Assembly: GCA_001695595.3 (NCBI GenBank)
Contig: MBPM02000054.1
Coordinates: 248,001-312,000, forward strand
Direction: 5' to 3'
DNA from: Plasmopara viticola
Lineage: Eukaryota; Oomycota; Peronosporomycetes; Peronosporales; Peronosporaceae
DNA length: 64,000 nt
Made by a program: the position numbers and the translations under genes. Shown in pieces: positions 51,903 to 61,585 of this stretch (position 1 is its first letter; each line of letters starts with the position of its first letter). The notes under the pieces are model-generated. The model made no database searches. It worked only from the letters and a program-made list of their open reading frames with translations, and was not told where the DNA came from.

Positions 51903-53217
51903 GGTTATGAGCCCAAGCCCCGCAGACTCTGCCTTCTTCGCCCATACAGCTGACACCGCCTTCGCCGCCACTATGGACGCCACGCCGAGCCGGATCAACA
52001 AGTTTGACGTAACAAACTTCCATACGTGAAAGCCCAAAATGCGAATGGTGTTGGAGGAGCGCAACCTATGGGAAGTTGCGAGCGGGGAGACAAAGCTTGA
52101 GCAGCTGAGTAACCCGGTGGACCCGTCGACCTTTAAGCGTAAGGCTCGAAAGGCGCTGGCGATAATCTGTCTTGCGATGGAGGACTCGCAACTGCCGCTG
52201 GTTCGCTCGGCCAAGGATGCGTACGATGCGTGGTCAAGGTTGGAGGAACACTTCGAAAAGAGGAGCTTGGCGATTAAGCTCTTTCTTCGTCGCAGGTTCT
52301 TTACAACGATGATGGAGGATGGCGACGGTGTGCTCGAGCACATCAACAAGCTCAAAACACTAGCTGAGCAGCTAGACGCGGTGGGTGCTCCGGTGAGTGA
52401 GGACGACCTGGTAATCACGCTTTTTAGAAGTCTGAGTGATTCGTATCAATTTCTCATCACGGCGCTGGAGTCGCGTTCTGACACGCTGACGTGGGAGCTT
52501 GTGACGTCGCGCTTTTTGCATGAAGAGATGAAACGTAAGGAGCAGAGCGGCGACGGAGCTGTGTCTGGTCAAGCAGATATGTTACGAGACAACAAGCGCA
52601 AAGGACGACCGGTGAAGAAGACCGGGGCGTGCCACAATTGCGGCAAACAAGGGCATTGGATGGCAGAGTGCCCGCCGCGAGCAAGCAACGACTTTGAGAA
52701 ACATCGGTCGCAGCGTGCAAACTTTGCTAATGGGAACGACAGTGATGACTACTTGTTTTCGGTTGGCGATTGTGATAGCTCTGTCAAGTCGAGTGACATT
52801 TGGCTGGTCGACTCAGGAGCGACGCAGCACATGTCATACTCGAAAAGGTTCATGAGGAACTACAAGGTCTTCACTTTAGTGGACGTGCATCTAGCAGACA
52901 ACGGTGTCGTGCAAGCAATCGGCAGTGGAGACGTCCTTATGTCCATGAAGACATTGAATGGAGTGAAAAAGGGTGTGCTCACTAATGTGTGGCATATTCC
53001 GCAGTTGTCTCGCAGTTTGTTTTCGGTTGGTCGGTTCACCAAAGACGTTGGTCCGGTAATGTTCAACAATGATGGATGCTTCGCGGAGACAAAGGGAGTA
53101 AAATGGAGATTTGGTGCTTGTGAAGAAAAAGGATTGTTCAAGCTTCATATGATTCCTGTTGCTCCTGAGGAAGTGTGTGTGGCCAAGCTGTCTGTCTGGC
53201 TGCGTGGGGGACACCAA
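51903..53217 (+). pseudogene. gag: Array cassette 4: clade A gag-protease, 401-codon frame
   Basis: Primer-site ATG present, then TGA at 52027-52029. From 52039 the frame is open to 53244: RKALAIICLAMED (two extra codons compared with cassettes 1-3), LEEHFEKRSLAIKLFLRRRFF, LKTLAEQLDAVGAPVSEDDL, zinc knuckle CHNCGKQGHWMAEC, WLVDSGATQHMSYSKRFMRNYK with no deletion, VDVHLADNGVVQAIGSGDVL, LSRSLFSVGRFTKDVG. A 4-bp duplication (TGTC) shifts the end to LSVWLRGGHQ, and the last codons lie in the next LTR. Confidence 0.88.
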
Positions 53218-53514
53218 TGTTGTTTATGGAATACCTCGTGCTGAAGGTATGACGCCTCGACCAGCAGTACATGACCGGTAGGCTACCAGTATTGATACCA
53301 GTAGACGGTGCGACCAAGCGACAGTGACGTCATGGACAGGCGCACTCAAGACGATTGCGTCCGGATGGGAAGATGCTTGCGCCCGGATGGTAAATCGTCC
53401 TGATTGGTCTATATAAATGATGGGCTTAGAAGTAGCAAGTAGTTGCGAACTAAGGACCTTAAATATATTCACTTTCCATTTTGCCATCTTCCGCTCAAGT
53501 GACCTTTATTAACA
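53218..53514 (+). repeat. Array LTR 5 (type A2)
   Basis: 297 bp, almost identical to LTR 4, ending TTTATTAACA. Intact primer site GGTTATGAGCCC at 53515. Confidence 0.9.
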
Positions 53515-54829
53515 GGTTATGAGCCCAAGCCCCGCAGACTCTGCCTTCTTCGCCCATACAGCTGACACCGCCTTCGCCGCCACTATGGACGCCACGCCGA
53601 GCCGGATCAACAAGTTTGACGTAACAAACTTCCATACGTGAAAGCCCAAAATGCGAATGGTGTTGGAGGAGCGCAACCTATGGGAAGTTGCGAGCGGGGA
53701 GATAAAGCTTGAGCAGCTGAGTAACCCGGTGGACCCGTCGACCTTTAAGCGTAAGGCTCGAAAGGCGCTGGCGATAATCTGTCTTGCGATGGAGGACTCG
53801 CAACTGCCGCTGGTTCGCTCGGCCAAGAATGCGTACGATGCGTGGTCAAGGTTGGAGGGACACTTCGAGAAGAGGAGCTTGGCGAATAAGCTCTTTCTTC
53901 GTCGCAGGTTCTTTACAACGATGATGGAGGATGGCGACGGTGTGCTCGAGCACATCAACAAGCTCAAAACACTAGCTGAGCAGCTAGACGCGGTGGGTGC
54001 TCCGGTGAGTGAGGACGACCTGGTAATCACGCTTTTTAGAAGTCTGAGTGATTCGTATCAATTTCTCATCACGGCGCTGGAGTCGCGTTCTGACACGCTG
54101 ACGTGGGAGCTTGTGACGTCGCGCTTTTTGCATGAAGAGATGAAACGTAAGGAGCAGAGCGGCGACGGAGCTGTGTCTGGTCAAGCAGATATGTTACGAG
54201 ACAACAAGCGCAAAGGACGACCGGTGAAGAAGACCGGGGCGTGCCACAATTGCGGCAAACAAGGGCATTGGATGGCAGAGTGCCCGCCGCGAGCAAGCAA
54301 CGACTTTGAGAAACATCGGTCGCAGCGTGCAAACTTTGCTAATGGGAACGACAGTGATGACTACTTGTTTTCGGTTGGCGATTGTGATAGCTCTGTCAAG
54401 TCGAGTGACATTTGGCTGGTCGACTCAGGAGCGACGCAGCACATGTCATACTCGAAAAGGTTCATGAGGAACTACAAGGTCTTCACTTTAGTGGACGTGC
54501 ATCTAGCAGACAACGGTGTCGTGCAAGCAATCGGCAGTGGAGACGTCCTTATGTCCATGAAGACATTGAATGGAGTGAAAAAGGGTGTGCTCACTAATGT
54601 GTGGCATATTCCGCAGTTGTCTCGCAGTTTGTTTTCGGTTGGTCGGTTCACCAAAGACGTTGGTCCGGTAATGTTCAACAATGATGGATGCTTCGCGGAG
54701 ACAAAGGGAGTAAAATGGAGATTTGGTGCTTGTGAAGAAAAAGGATTGTTCAAGCTTCATATGATTCCTGTTGCTCCTGAGGAAGTGTGTGTGGCCAAGC
54801 TGTCTGTCTGGCTGCGTGGGGGACACCAA
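53515..54829 (+). pseudogene. gag: Array cassette 5: clade A gag-protease, 401-codon frame
   Basis: Nearly the same as cassette 4, including the TGA (53639-53641), the unusual FDVTNFHT-type change and the FRSLSDS variant. It differs at single sites: GEIKLEQ in place of GETKLEQ, AKNAYD in place of AKDAYD, EGHFEKRSLANKL in place of EEHFEKRSLAIKL. Open from 53651 to 54856. Zinc knuckle and protease box are complete. Cassettes 4 and 5 are the most similar adjacent pair by eye and probably reflect the latest duplication on this side. Confidence 0.88.
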
Positions 54830-55125
54830 TGTTGTTTATGGAATACCTCGTGCTGAGGTATGACGCCTCGACCAGCAGTACATGACCGGTAGGCTACCAG
54901 TATTGATACCAGTAGACGGCGCGACCAAGCGACAGTGACGTTATGGACAGGCGCACTTAAGATGATTGCGTCTGGATGAGAAGATGCTTGCGCCCGGATG
55001 GTAAATCGTCCTGATTGGTCTATATAAATGATGGGCTTAGGAGTAGCAAGTAGTTGCGAACTAAGGACCTTAAATATATTAGCTTTGCATTTTGCCATCT
55101 TCCGCTCAAGTGACCTTCTTCAACA
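54830..55125 (+). repeat. Array LTR 6 (type A2)
   Basis: 296 bp with one base lost near the start (GTGCTGAGGTATG) and the palindrome mutated to TGACGTTA. Ends CTTCAACA; primer site GGTTAGGAGCCC lacks the ATG. Confidence 0.9.
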
Positions 55126-56439
55126 GGTTAGGAGCCCAAGCCCCGCAGACTCTGCCTTCTTCGCCCATACAGCTGACACCGCCTTCGCCGCCACTATGGA
55201 CGTCACCTCTAGCCGGATCAACAAGTTTGACGGAACGAACTTCCATACGTGGAAGCCCAAAATGCGAAAGATGTTGGAGGAGCGCAACCTATGGGAAGTT
55301 TCGAGCGGGGAGACAAAGCTTGAGCAGCTGAGTAACCCGATGGACCAGTCGACCTTTAAGCGTAAGGCTCGAAAGGCGCCGGCGATAATCTGTCTTGCGA
55401 TGGAGGACTCGCAATTGCCGCTGGTTCGCTCGGCCAAGGATGCGTACGATGCGTGGTCAAGGTTGGAGGGACACTTCGAAAAGAGGAGCTTGGCGATTAA
55501 GCTCTTTCTTCGTCGCAGGTTCTTCACAACGATGATGGAGGATGGCGACGGTGTGCTCGAGCACATCAACAAGCTCAAAACACTAGCTGAGCAGCTAGAC
55601 GCGGTGGGCGCTCCGGTGAGTGAGGACGACCTGGTAATCACGTTTTTTAGAAGTCTGAGTGATTCGTATCAATTTCTCATCACGGCGCTGGAGTCGCGTT
55701 CTGACACGCTGACGTGGGAGCTTGTGACGTCGCGCCTTTTGCATGAAGAGATGAAACGTAAGGAGCAGAGCGGCGACGGAGCTGTATCTGGTCAAGCAGG
55801 TATGTTACGAGACAACAAGCGCAAAGGACGACCGGTGAAGAAGACCGGGGCGTGCCACAATTGCGGCAAACAAGGGCATTGGATGGCAGAGTGCCCGCCG
55901 CGAGCGAGCAACAACTTTGAAAGACATCGGTCGCAGCGTGCAAACTTTGCTAATGTGAACGACAGTGATGACTACTTGTTTTCGGTTGGCGATTGTGATA
56001 GCTCTGTCAAGTCGAGTGACATTTGGCTGGTCGACTCAGGAGCGACGCAGCACATGTCATACTCGAAAAGGTTCATGAGGAACTACAAGGTCTTCACTTA
56101 GTGGACGTGCATCTAGCAGACAACGGTGTCGTGCAAGCAATCGGCAGTGGAGACGTCCTTATGTCCATGAAGACATTGAATGGAGTGAAAAAGGGTGTGC
56201 TCACTAATGTGTGGCATATTCCGCAGTTGTCTCGCAGTTTGTTTTCGGTTGGTCGGTTCACCAAAGACGTTGGTCCGGCAATGTTCAACAATGATGGATG
56301 CTTCGCGGAGACAAAGGGAGTAAAATGGAGATTTGGTGCTTGTGAAGAAAAAGGATTGTTCAAGCTTTATATGATTCCTGTTGCTCCTGAGGAAGTGTGT
56401 GTGGCCAAGCTGTCTGTCTGGCTGCGTGGGGGACACCAA
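55126..56439 (+). pseudogene. gag: Array cassette 6: clade A gag-protease
   Basis: No primer-site ATG. The frame is open from 55028, inside the LTR, for 357 codons, with an internal Met at 55196 (MDVTSSRINKFDGTNFHTW; the TGA of cassettes 2-5 is TGG here). It carries MRKMLEERNLWEVSSGE, RKAPAIICLAMED, CHNCGKQGHWMAEC and WLVDSGATQHMSYSKRFMRN. A one-base loss after KVFT (about 56099) ends it at TAG. The protease tail continues in another frame (56023-56466). It has the substitutions that define the right-hand group, cassettes 6-8. Confidence 0.88.
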
Positions 56440-56736
56440 TGTTGTTTATGGAATACCTCGTGCTGAAGGTATGACGCCTCGACCAGCAGTACATGACCGG
56501 TAGGCTACCAGTATTGATACCAGTAGACGGCGCGACCAAGCGACAGTGACGTCATGGACAGGCGCACTCAAGACGATTGCGTCCGGATGGGAAGATGCTT
56601 GCGCCCGGATGGTAAATCGTCCTGATTGGTCTATATAAATGATGGGCTTAGGAGTAGCAAGTAGTTGCGAACTAAGGACCTTAAATATATTAGCTTTGCA
56701 TTTTGCCATCTTCCGCTCAAGTGACCTTTATCAACA
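56440..56736 (+). repeat. Array LTR 7 (type A2)
   Basis: 297 bp ending TTTATCAACA. The primer site has become GGTTTGGAGCCC, losing the ATG. Confidence 0.9.
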
Positions 56737-58051
56737 GGTTTGGAGCCCAAGCCCCGCAGACTCTGCCTTCTTCGCCCATACAGCTGACACCGCCTTCGCC
56801 GCCACTATGGACGTCACCTCGAGCCGGATCAACAAGTTTGACGGAACGAACTTCCATACGTGGAAGCCCAAAATGCGAAAGATGTTGGAGGAGCGCAACC
56901 TATGGGAAGTTTCGAGCGGGGAGACAAAGCTTGAGCAGCTGAGTAACCCGATGGACCAGTCGACCTTTAAGCGTAAGGCTCGAAAGGCGCCGGCGATAAT
57001 CTGGCTTGCGATGGAGGACTCGCAATTGCCGCTGGTTCGCTCGGCCAAGGATGCGTACGATGCGTGGTCAAGGTTGGAGGGACACTTCGAAAAGAGGAGC
57101 TTGGCGATTAAGCTCTTTCTTCGTCGCAGGTTCTTCACAACGATGATGGAGGATGGCGACGGTGTGCTCGAGCACATCAACAAGCTCAAAACACTAGCTG
57201 AGCAGCTAGACGCGGTGGGCGCTCCGGTGAGTGAGGACGACCTGGTAATCACGTTTTTTAGAAGTCTGAGTGATTCGTATCAATTTCTCATCACGGCGCT
57301 GGAGTCGCGTTCTGACACGCTGACGTGGGAGCTTGTGACGTCGCGCCTTTTGCATGAAGAGATGAAACGTAAGGAGCAGAGCGGCGACGGAGCTGTGTCT
57401 GGTCAAGCAGGTATGTTACGAGACAACAAGCGCAAAGGACGACCGGTGAAGAAGACCGGGGCGTGCCACAATTGCGGCAAACAAGGGCATTGGATGGCAG
57501 AGTGCCCGCCGCGAGCAAGCAACGACTTTGAGAGACATCGGTCGCAGCGTGCAAACTTTGCTAATGGGAGCGACAGTGATGACTACTTGTTTTCGTTTGG
57601 CGATTGCGATAGTTCTGTCAAGTCGAGTGACATTTGGCTGGTCGACTCAGGAGCGACGCAGCACATGTCAAACTCGAAAAGGTCCATGAGATACTACAAG
57701 GTCTTCACTCCAGTGGACGTGCATCTAGCAGACAACGGTTTCGTGCAAGCAATCGGCAGTGGAGACATCGTGATGTCCATGAAGACATCGAATGGAGTGA
57801 AAAAGGGTGTGCTCACTAATGTGTGGCATATTTCGAAGTTGTCTCGCAGTTTGTTTTCGGTTGGTCGGTTCACCAAAGACGTTGGTCCGGCAATGTTCAA
57901 CAATGATGGATGCTTCGCGGAGACAAAGGGAGTGAAATGGAAAATTAGTGCTCGTGAAATAAAAGGATTGTTCAAGCTTCATATGATTCCTGTTGCTCCT
58001 GAGGAAGTGTGTGTGGCCAAGCTGTCTGGCTGGCTGCGTGGGGGACACCAA
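56737..58051 (+). pseudogene. gag: Array cassette 7: clade A gag-protease, 479-codon frame from the LTR
   Basis: The reading frame runs unbroken from 56639 in the LTR to 58078 in the next LTR. Its own gag Met is at the MDVTSSRINK segment. It holds IIWLAMEDSQL (shared with cassette 8), EDDLVITFFRSLSDS, zinc knuckle CHNCGKQGHWMAEC, protease WLVDSGATQHMSNSKRSMRYYK, VDVHLADNGFVQAIGSGDIV and LSRSLFSVGRFTKDVG. A 4-bp duplication (TGGC) near 58026 shifts the end (LSGWLRGGHQ). It would encode complete Gag and protease but no integrase. Confidence 0.85.
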
Positions 58052-58348
58052 TGTTGTTTATGGAATACCTCGTGCTGAAGGTATGACGCCTCGACCAGCA
58101 GTACATGACCGGTAGGCTACCAGTATTGATACCAGTAGACGGCGCGACCAAGCGACAGTGACGTCATGGACAGGCGCACTCAAGACGATTGCGTCCGGAT
58201 GGGAAGATGCTTGCGCCCGGATGGTAAATCGTCCTGATTGGTCTATATAAATGATGGGCTTAGGAGTAGCAAGTAGTTGCGAACTAAGGACCTTAAATAT
58301 ATTAGCTTTGCATTTTGCCATCTTCCGCTCAAGTGACCTTTATTAACA
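58052..58348 (+). repeat. Array LTR 8 (type A2)
   Basis: 297 bp, TGTTGTTTATGG to TTTATTAACA. Contains TGACGTCA (58159-58166), an inverted CCAAT (ATTGG, about 58237) and TATATAAAT (58244-58252). Confidence 0.92.
58159..58252 (+). promoter_or_regulatory. Candidate LTR promoter: CRE-like palindrome, ATTGG and TATA box
   Basis: TGACGTCA, the palindromic site recognised by CREB/ATF-type bZIP factors in other eukaryotes, lies 77 bp upstream of TATATAAAT; an ATTGG (reverse CCAAT) sits just before the TATA. The set recurs in each array LTR (site mutated in LTR 6) and the palindrome also at 699-706. Function is inferred from motifs only. Confidence 0.5.
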
Positions 58349-58360
58349 GGTTATGAGCCC
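58349..58360 (+). promoter_or_regulatory. Primer-binding site of array cassette 8
   Basis: GGTTATGAGCCC with no gap after AACA. The gag ATG is at 58353-58355, within the stretch complementary to the tRNA anticodon. Confidence 0.8.
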
Positions 58361-59828
58361 AAGCCCCGCAGACTCTGCCTTCTTCGCCCATACAGCTGAC
58401 ACCGCCTTCGCCGCCACTATGGACGTCACCTCGAGCCGGATCAACAAGTTTGACGGAACGAACTTCCATACGTGGAAGCCCAAAATGCGAAAGATGTTGG
58501 AGGAGCGCAACCTATGGGAAGTTTCGAGCGGGGAGACAAAGCTTGAGCAGCTGAGTAACCCGATGGACCAGTCGACCTTTAAGCGTAAGGCTCGAAAGGC
58601 GCCGGCGATAATCTGGCTTGCGATGGAGGACTCGCAATTGCCGCTGGTTCGCTCGGCCAAGGATGCGTACGATGCGTGGTCAAGGTTGGAGGGACACTTC
58701 GAAAAGAGGAGCTTGGCGATTAAGCTCTTTCTTCGTCGCAGGTTCTTCACAACGATGATGGAGGATGGCGACGGTGTGCTCGAGCACATCAACAAGCTCA
58801 AAACACTAGCTGAGCAGCTAGACGCGGTGGGCGCTCCGGTGAGTGAGGACGACCTGGTAATCACGTTTTTTAGAAGTCTGAGTGATTCGTATCAATTTCT
58901 CATCACGGCGCTGGAGTCGCGTTCTGACACGCTGACGTGGGAGCTTGTGACGTCGCGCCTTTTGCATGAAGAGATGAAACGTAAGGAGCAGAGCGGCGAC
59001 GGAGCTGTGTCTGGTCAAGCAGGTATGTTACGAGACAACAAGCGCAAAGGACGACCGGTGAAGAAGACCGGGGCGTGCCACAATTGCGGCAAACAAGGGC
59101 ATTGGATGGCAGAGTGCCCGCCGCGAGCAAGCAACGACTTTGAGAGACATCGGTCGCAGCGTGCAAACTTTGCTAATGGGAGCGACAGTGATGACTACTT
59201 GTTTTCGTTTGGCGATTGCGATAGTTCTGTCAAGTCGAGTGACATTTGGCTGGTCGACTCAGGAGCGACGCAGCACATGTCAAACTCGAAAAGGTCCATG
59301 AGATACTACAAGGTCTTCACTCCAGTGGACGTGCATCTAGCAGACAACGGTTTCGTGCAAGCAATCGGCAGTGGAGACATCGTGATGTCCATGAAGACAT
59401 CGAATGGAGTGAAAAAGGGTGTGCTCACTAATGTGTGGCATATTTCGAAGTTGTCTCGCAGTTTGTTTTCGGTTGGTCGGTTCACCAAAGACGTTGGTCC
59501 GGCAATGTTCAACAATGATGGATGCTTCGCGGAGACAAAGGGAGTGAAATGGAAAATTGGTGCTCGTGAAATAAAAGAATTGTTCAAGCTTCATATGATT
59601 CCTGTTGCTCCTGAGGAAGTGTGTGTGGCCAAGCTGTCTGGCTGCGTGGGGGACACCAATTCGTACCTCTGGCACCTACGCCTTGGTCATATCGGGTTTG
59701 AAGGGCTTGATGCAATTGTCAAAAAGAAAGTTGCCACCGGTATTGCATTGACATCGGTGAGCATATGGGAGCGACGGGTGTGCACTGGGAAAACAAACTC
59801 GTGTGCGCTTTCAAACATCTTCGCTTGA
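58353..59828 (+). CDS. gag: Array cassette 8: clade A Gag-protease frame, 491 codons
   Basis: The longest clean frame in the window. It starts at the primer-site ATG (MSPSPADSAFFAHTADT). Regions: gag N-terminus with SRINKFDGTNFHTW (residues 28-41), capsid-like UBN2-type domain (about 50-230), zinc knuckle CHNCGKQGHWMAEC (about 247-260), protease VDSGATQHM (about 302-310), and then, unlike cassettes 1-7, correct passage through LSGCVGDTNSYLWHLRLGHIG into pre-integrase. It fails at the second zinc pair: ELCxxCALGK is replaced by WERRVCTGKT through a small deletion, and stops at 59828. It could give Gag plus active-looking protease. Confidence 0.8.
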   Translation: MSPSPADSAFFAHTADTAFAATMDVTSSRINKFDGTNFHTWKPKMRKMLEERNLWEVSSGETKLEQLSNPMDQSTFKRKARKAPAIIWLAMEDSQLPLVRSAKDAYDAWSRLEGHFEKRSLAIKLFLRRRFFTTMMEDGDGVLEHINKLKTLAEQLDAVGAPVSEDDLVITFFRSLSDSYQFLITALESRSDTLTWELVTSRLLHEEMKRKEQSGDGAVSGQAGMLRDNKRKGRPVKKTGACHNCGKQGHWMAECPPRASNDFERHRSQRANFANGSDSDDYLFSFGDCDSSVKSSDIWLVDSGATQHMSNSKRSMRYYKVFTPVDVHLADNGFVQAIGSGDIVMSMKTSNGVKKGVLTNVWHISKLSRSLFSVGRFTKDVGPAMFNNDGCFAETKGVKWKIGAREIKELFKLHMIPVAPEEVCVAKLSGCVGDTNSYLWHLRLGHIGFEGLDAIVKKKVATGIALTSVSIWERRVCTGKTNSCALSNIFA

Positions 59829-61308
59829 TCGAGCTAAAGACATTCTTGAAGTTGTGCATAGTGACGTGTGCGGTCCAATGCAAACGTCAACGTTCAGTTG
59901 AAAGCGCTATTTCGTTACGTTTATCGATGACAAGTCACGTTACTGCGTTATCTACTTAATCAAGTCCAAGTCTGAAGTTGTAGACAAGTTTGCCGAGTTT
60001 GTTGCCTTTGCTGAAAAGCAGACTGGCAAGCGAGTCAAGACTCTTCGAAGTGACAATGGTGGTGAGTATACGTCGGGTAAGATGACCAAGTTTTGCACGG
60101 ATTACAGAATCGTGCTCAAGTTTACGCCACCGTATACTCCTCAGTTATATGGAGTAGCTGAACGCATGAATCGAACATTTTTTGGATGTGTAAGATGCAT
60201 GTTAGAGCATGCTGGAATGTCCAAAGGCTATTGGAGTGAAGCAGTAATGACCGCAACGTTTCTCCGTAATCGTTACCCTACTCGTGCAGCTGGATTGAAG
60301 AATTCACCACACGAGCTTTGGACAACGAAGAAACCGCTCAAAAAACAACAAAGTGTTTGGATGTCATGCGTATGCCCACGTTACGAAGGAAAGGCGTTTC
60401 AAACTTGACGCAAAAGCCATCTCATGTCGCTTTTTGGGCTATTCGGAGCATGCAAAGACATATCGGTGCGGAGAAATTCCGACCGGGCGCATTCTAATGA
60501 GTCGCGATGCACAGTTCAAAGAGGACGTTTTCGACAAAGAAAGGCAGGACTATAACAAGATCGTTGAGCTGGTGGATGAAGAAAACGATAGTATTACTGA
60601 TGCCGACACAGAATCAAGCACCGAAAATGGCCGTGAAGAGTCAAAGATGGATGATGATCAGGTGCCAGAACGCGACGTTGACTTCGAGTCTGGAGCTAAA
60701 CGGCACACAAGGAATCAGTCGCTCGAAAAGGTAACAGAAACTCCACGATCCAAGCGACACGCGCCATGTTACCAGCGGTCGAACCTTGAAGAAATGTCAG
60801 CCTCCGCAATAGGTGAAGAAAATGGAGGGTTTGAAGCAGCACACGTCATGTATTCAGTGGGAGAAATGCCGACGACGCGTGCAAGTGGAAGGAAGCTTGC
60901 GACTCCGAAATTGACTCCTTGATAAGGAATAAAACATGGGATACAGTTTCGCTGCCGAAGGGACGAAAAGCGATCGGTTGTCGCTGGGTTTTTCGCGTTA
61001 AAGAAAACCAAGATGGGGACATTGAGCGGTTTAAGGCACGGCTGGTTGCAAAAGGTTTCTCGCAGAAGTATGGTGTGGATTACGAGGAGACGTTTGCACC
61101 CGTAACCAAGTTTACGTCAATTCGCATTGTGCTTAGCCTGGTTGCCAAGTATGATCTCAAGCTTCACCAAATGGACGTCAAAACTGCGTTTCTAAATGGT
61201 ATTCTGGATGAAGACTTTATATGCAGCAACCGGATGGACATGCTGACCCAAGTCGACCGGAGTATGTGTGAAAGCTAAAGCGTTCGCTCTACGGTTCAAA
61301 GCAGTCAC
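59829..61308 (+). pseudogene. pol: Clade A integrase and RT start behind the array
   Basis: Integrase: VVHSDVCGPMQTSTFS then TGA at 59899, FVTFIDDKSRYCVIYL, LRSDNGGEYTSGKMTKF, YTPQLYGVAERMNRT (Glu kept), YWSEAVMTATFLRN. A frameshift near 60345 separates the C-terminal region (60353-60922: CRFLGYSEHAKTYR, linker PERDVDFESGAKRH). A deletion at 60870 joins MPTTRASGRKLA. RT 60919-61278: SLPKGRKAIGCRWVFRVKENQDG, LVAKGFSQKYGVDYEETFAPV, LHQMDVKTAFLNGIL, frameshift, then a short LYGSKQS-like end at 61308, where a minus-strand LTR starts. The RT catalytic box is absent. Confidence 0.85.
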
Positions 61309-61585
61309 TGAAGAAGGTCAAGTGTGCACTAACTGGTAAAATGCAAAGTGAATATATTTTAAAGGTCCTTAGTTCGCAACTACATGCTACCTCTAAGCCA
61401 ATGATTCATCTAAGCCAACCAGAGCGACTTACCATCCGGGCGCAATCATCTCCCCTTCCCAAAGTCGATCTTTTGCCAATCTTGAACTGACTCCTCCAAG
61501 CAGTCATCAATTGATTGCAGATACCAGTACCTACCGATACGTCGTCGCTGGTCGGGGCGTTTCTTCGCCAGCATCTTCGACAACA
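61309..61585 (-). repeat. LTR type A1, minus strand (3' LTR)
   Basis: 277 bp. On the minus strand it starts TGTTGTCGAAGATGCTG and ends CTTCTTCA, like the LTR at 8843-9134. The tract GAGTGGGAG precedes it on the minus strand. Confidence 0.85.

Larger units (their letters stand above)
47065..59659 (+). repeat. Tandem array of eight LTR-gag-protease cassettes
   Basis: LTR starts (TGTTGTTTATGG) lie at 48479, 50037, 51606, 53218, 54830, 56440 and 58052, giving periods of 1558, 1569, 1612, 1612, 1610 and 1612 bp; a 5'-truncated cassette precedes them. Each cassette is LTR (296-297 bp), primer site, gag, protease and the first codons of pre-integrase. It then stops at GGGGGACACCAA, where the TG of the next LTR follows. 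Only cassette 8 continues into integrase. Diagnostic indels are shared by neighbours, not scattered, which fits unequal crossing over. Confidence 0.92.

Noticed and set aside
55120..55641. A 173-codon antisense frame that recurs in array cassettes (for example 51897-52418, 53509-54030, 56731-57252, 58343-58864, all minus)
   Set aside because: It lies opposite the conserved part of gag and follows gag's codon pattern; its recurrence only reflects the similarity of the cassettes. No motif supports it.
47065..59659. Array as a classical satellite, gene cluster or CRISPR-like array
   Set aside because: Each unit contains LTR, primer site, gag and protease in order, so the repeats are retrotransposon parts. 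No short direct repeats with spacers exist.
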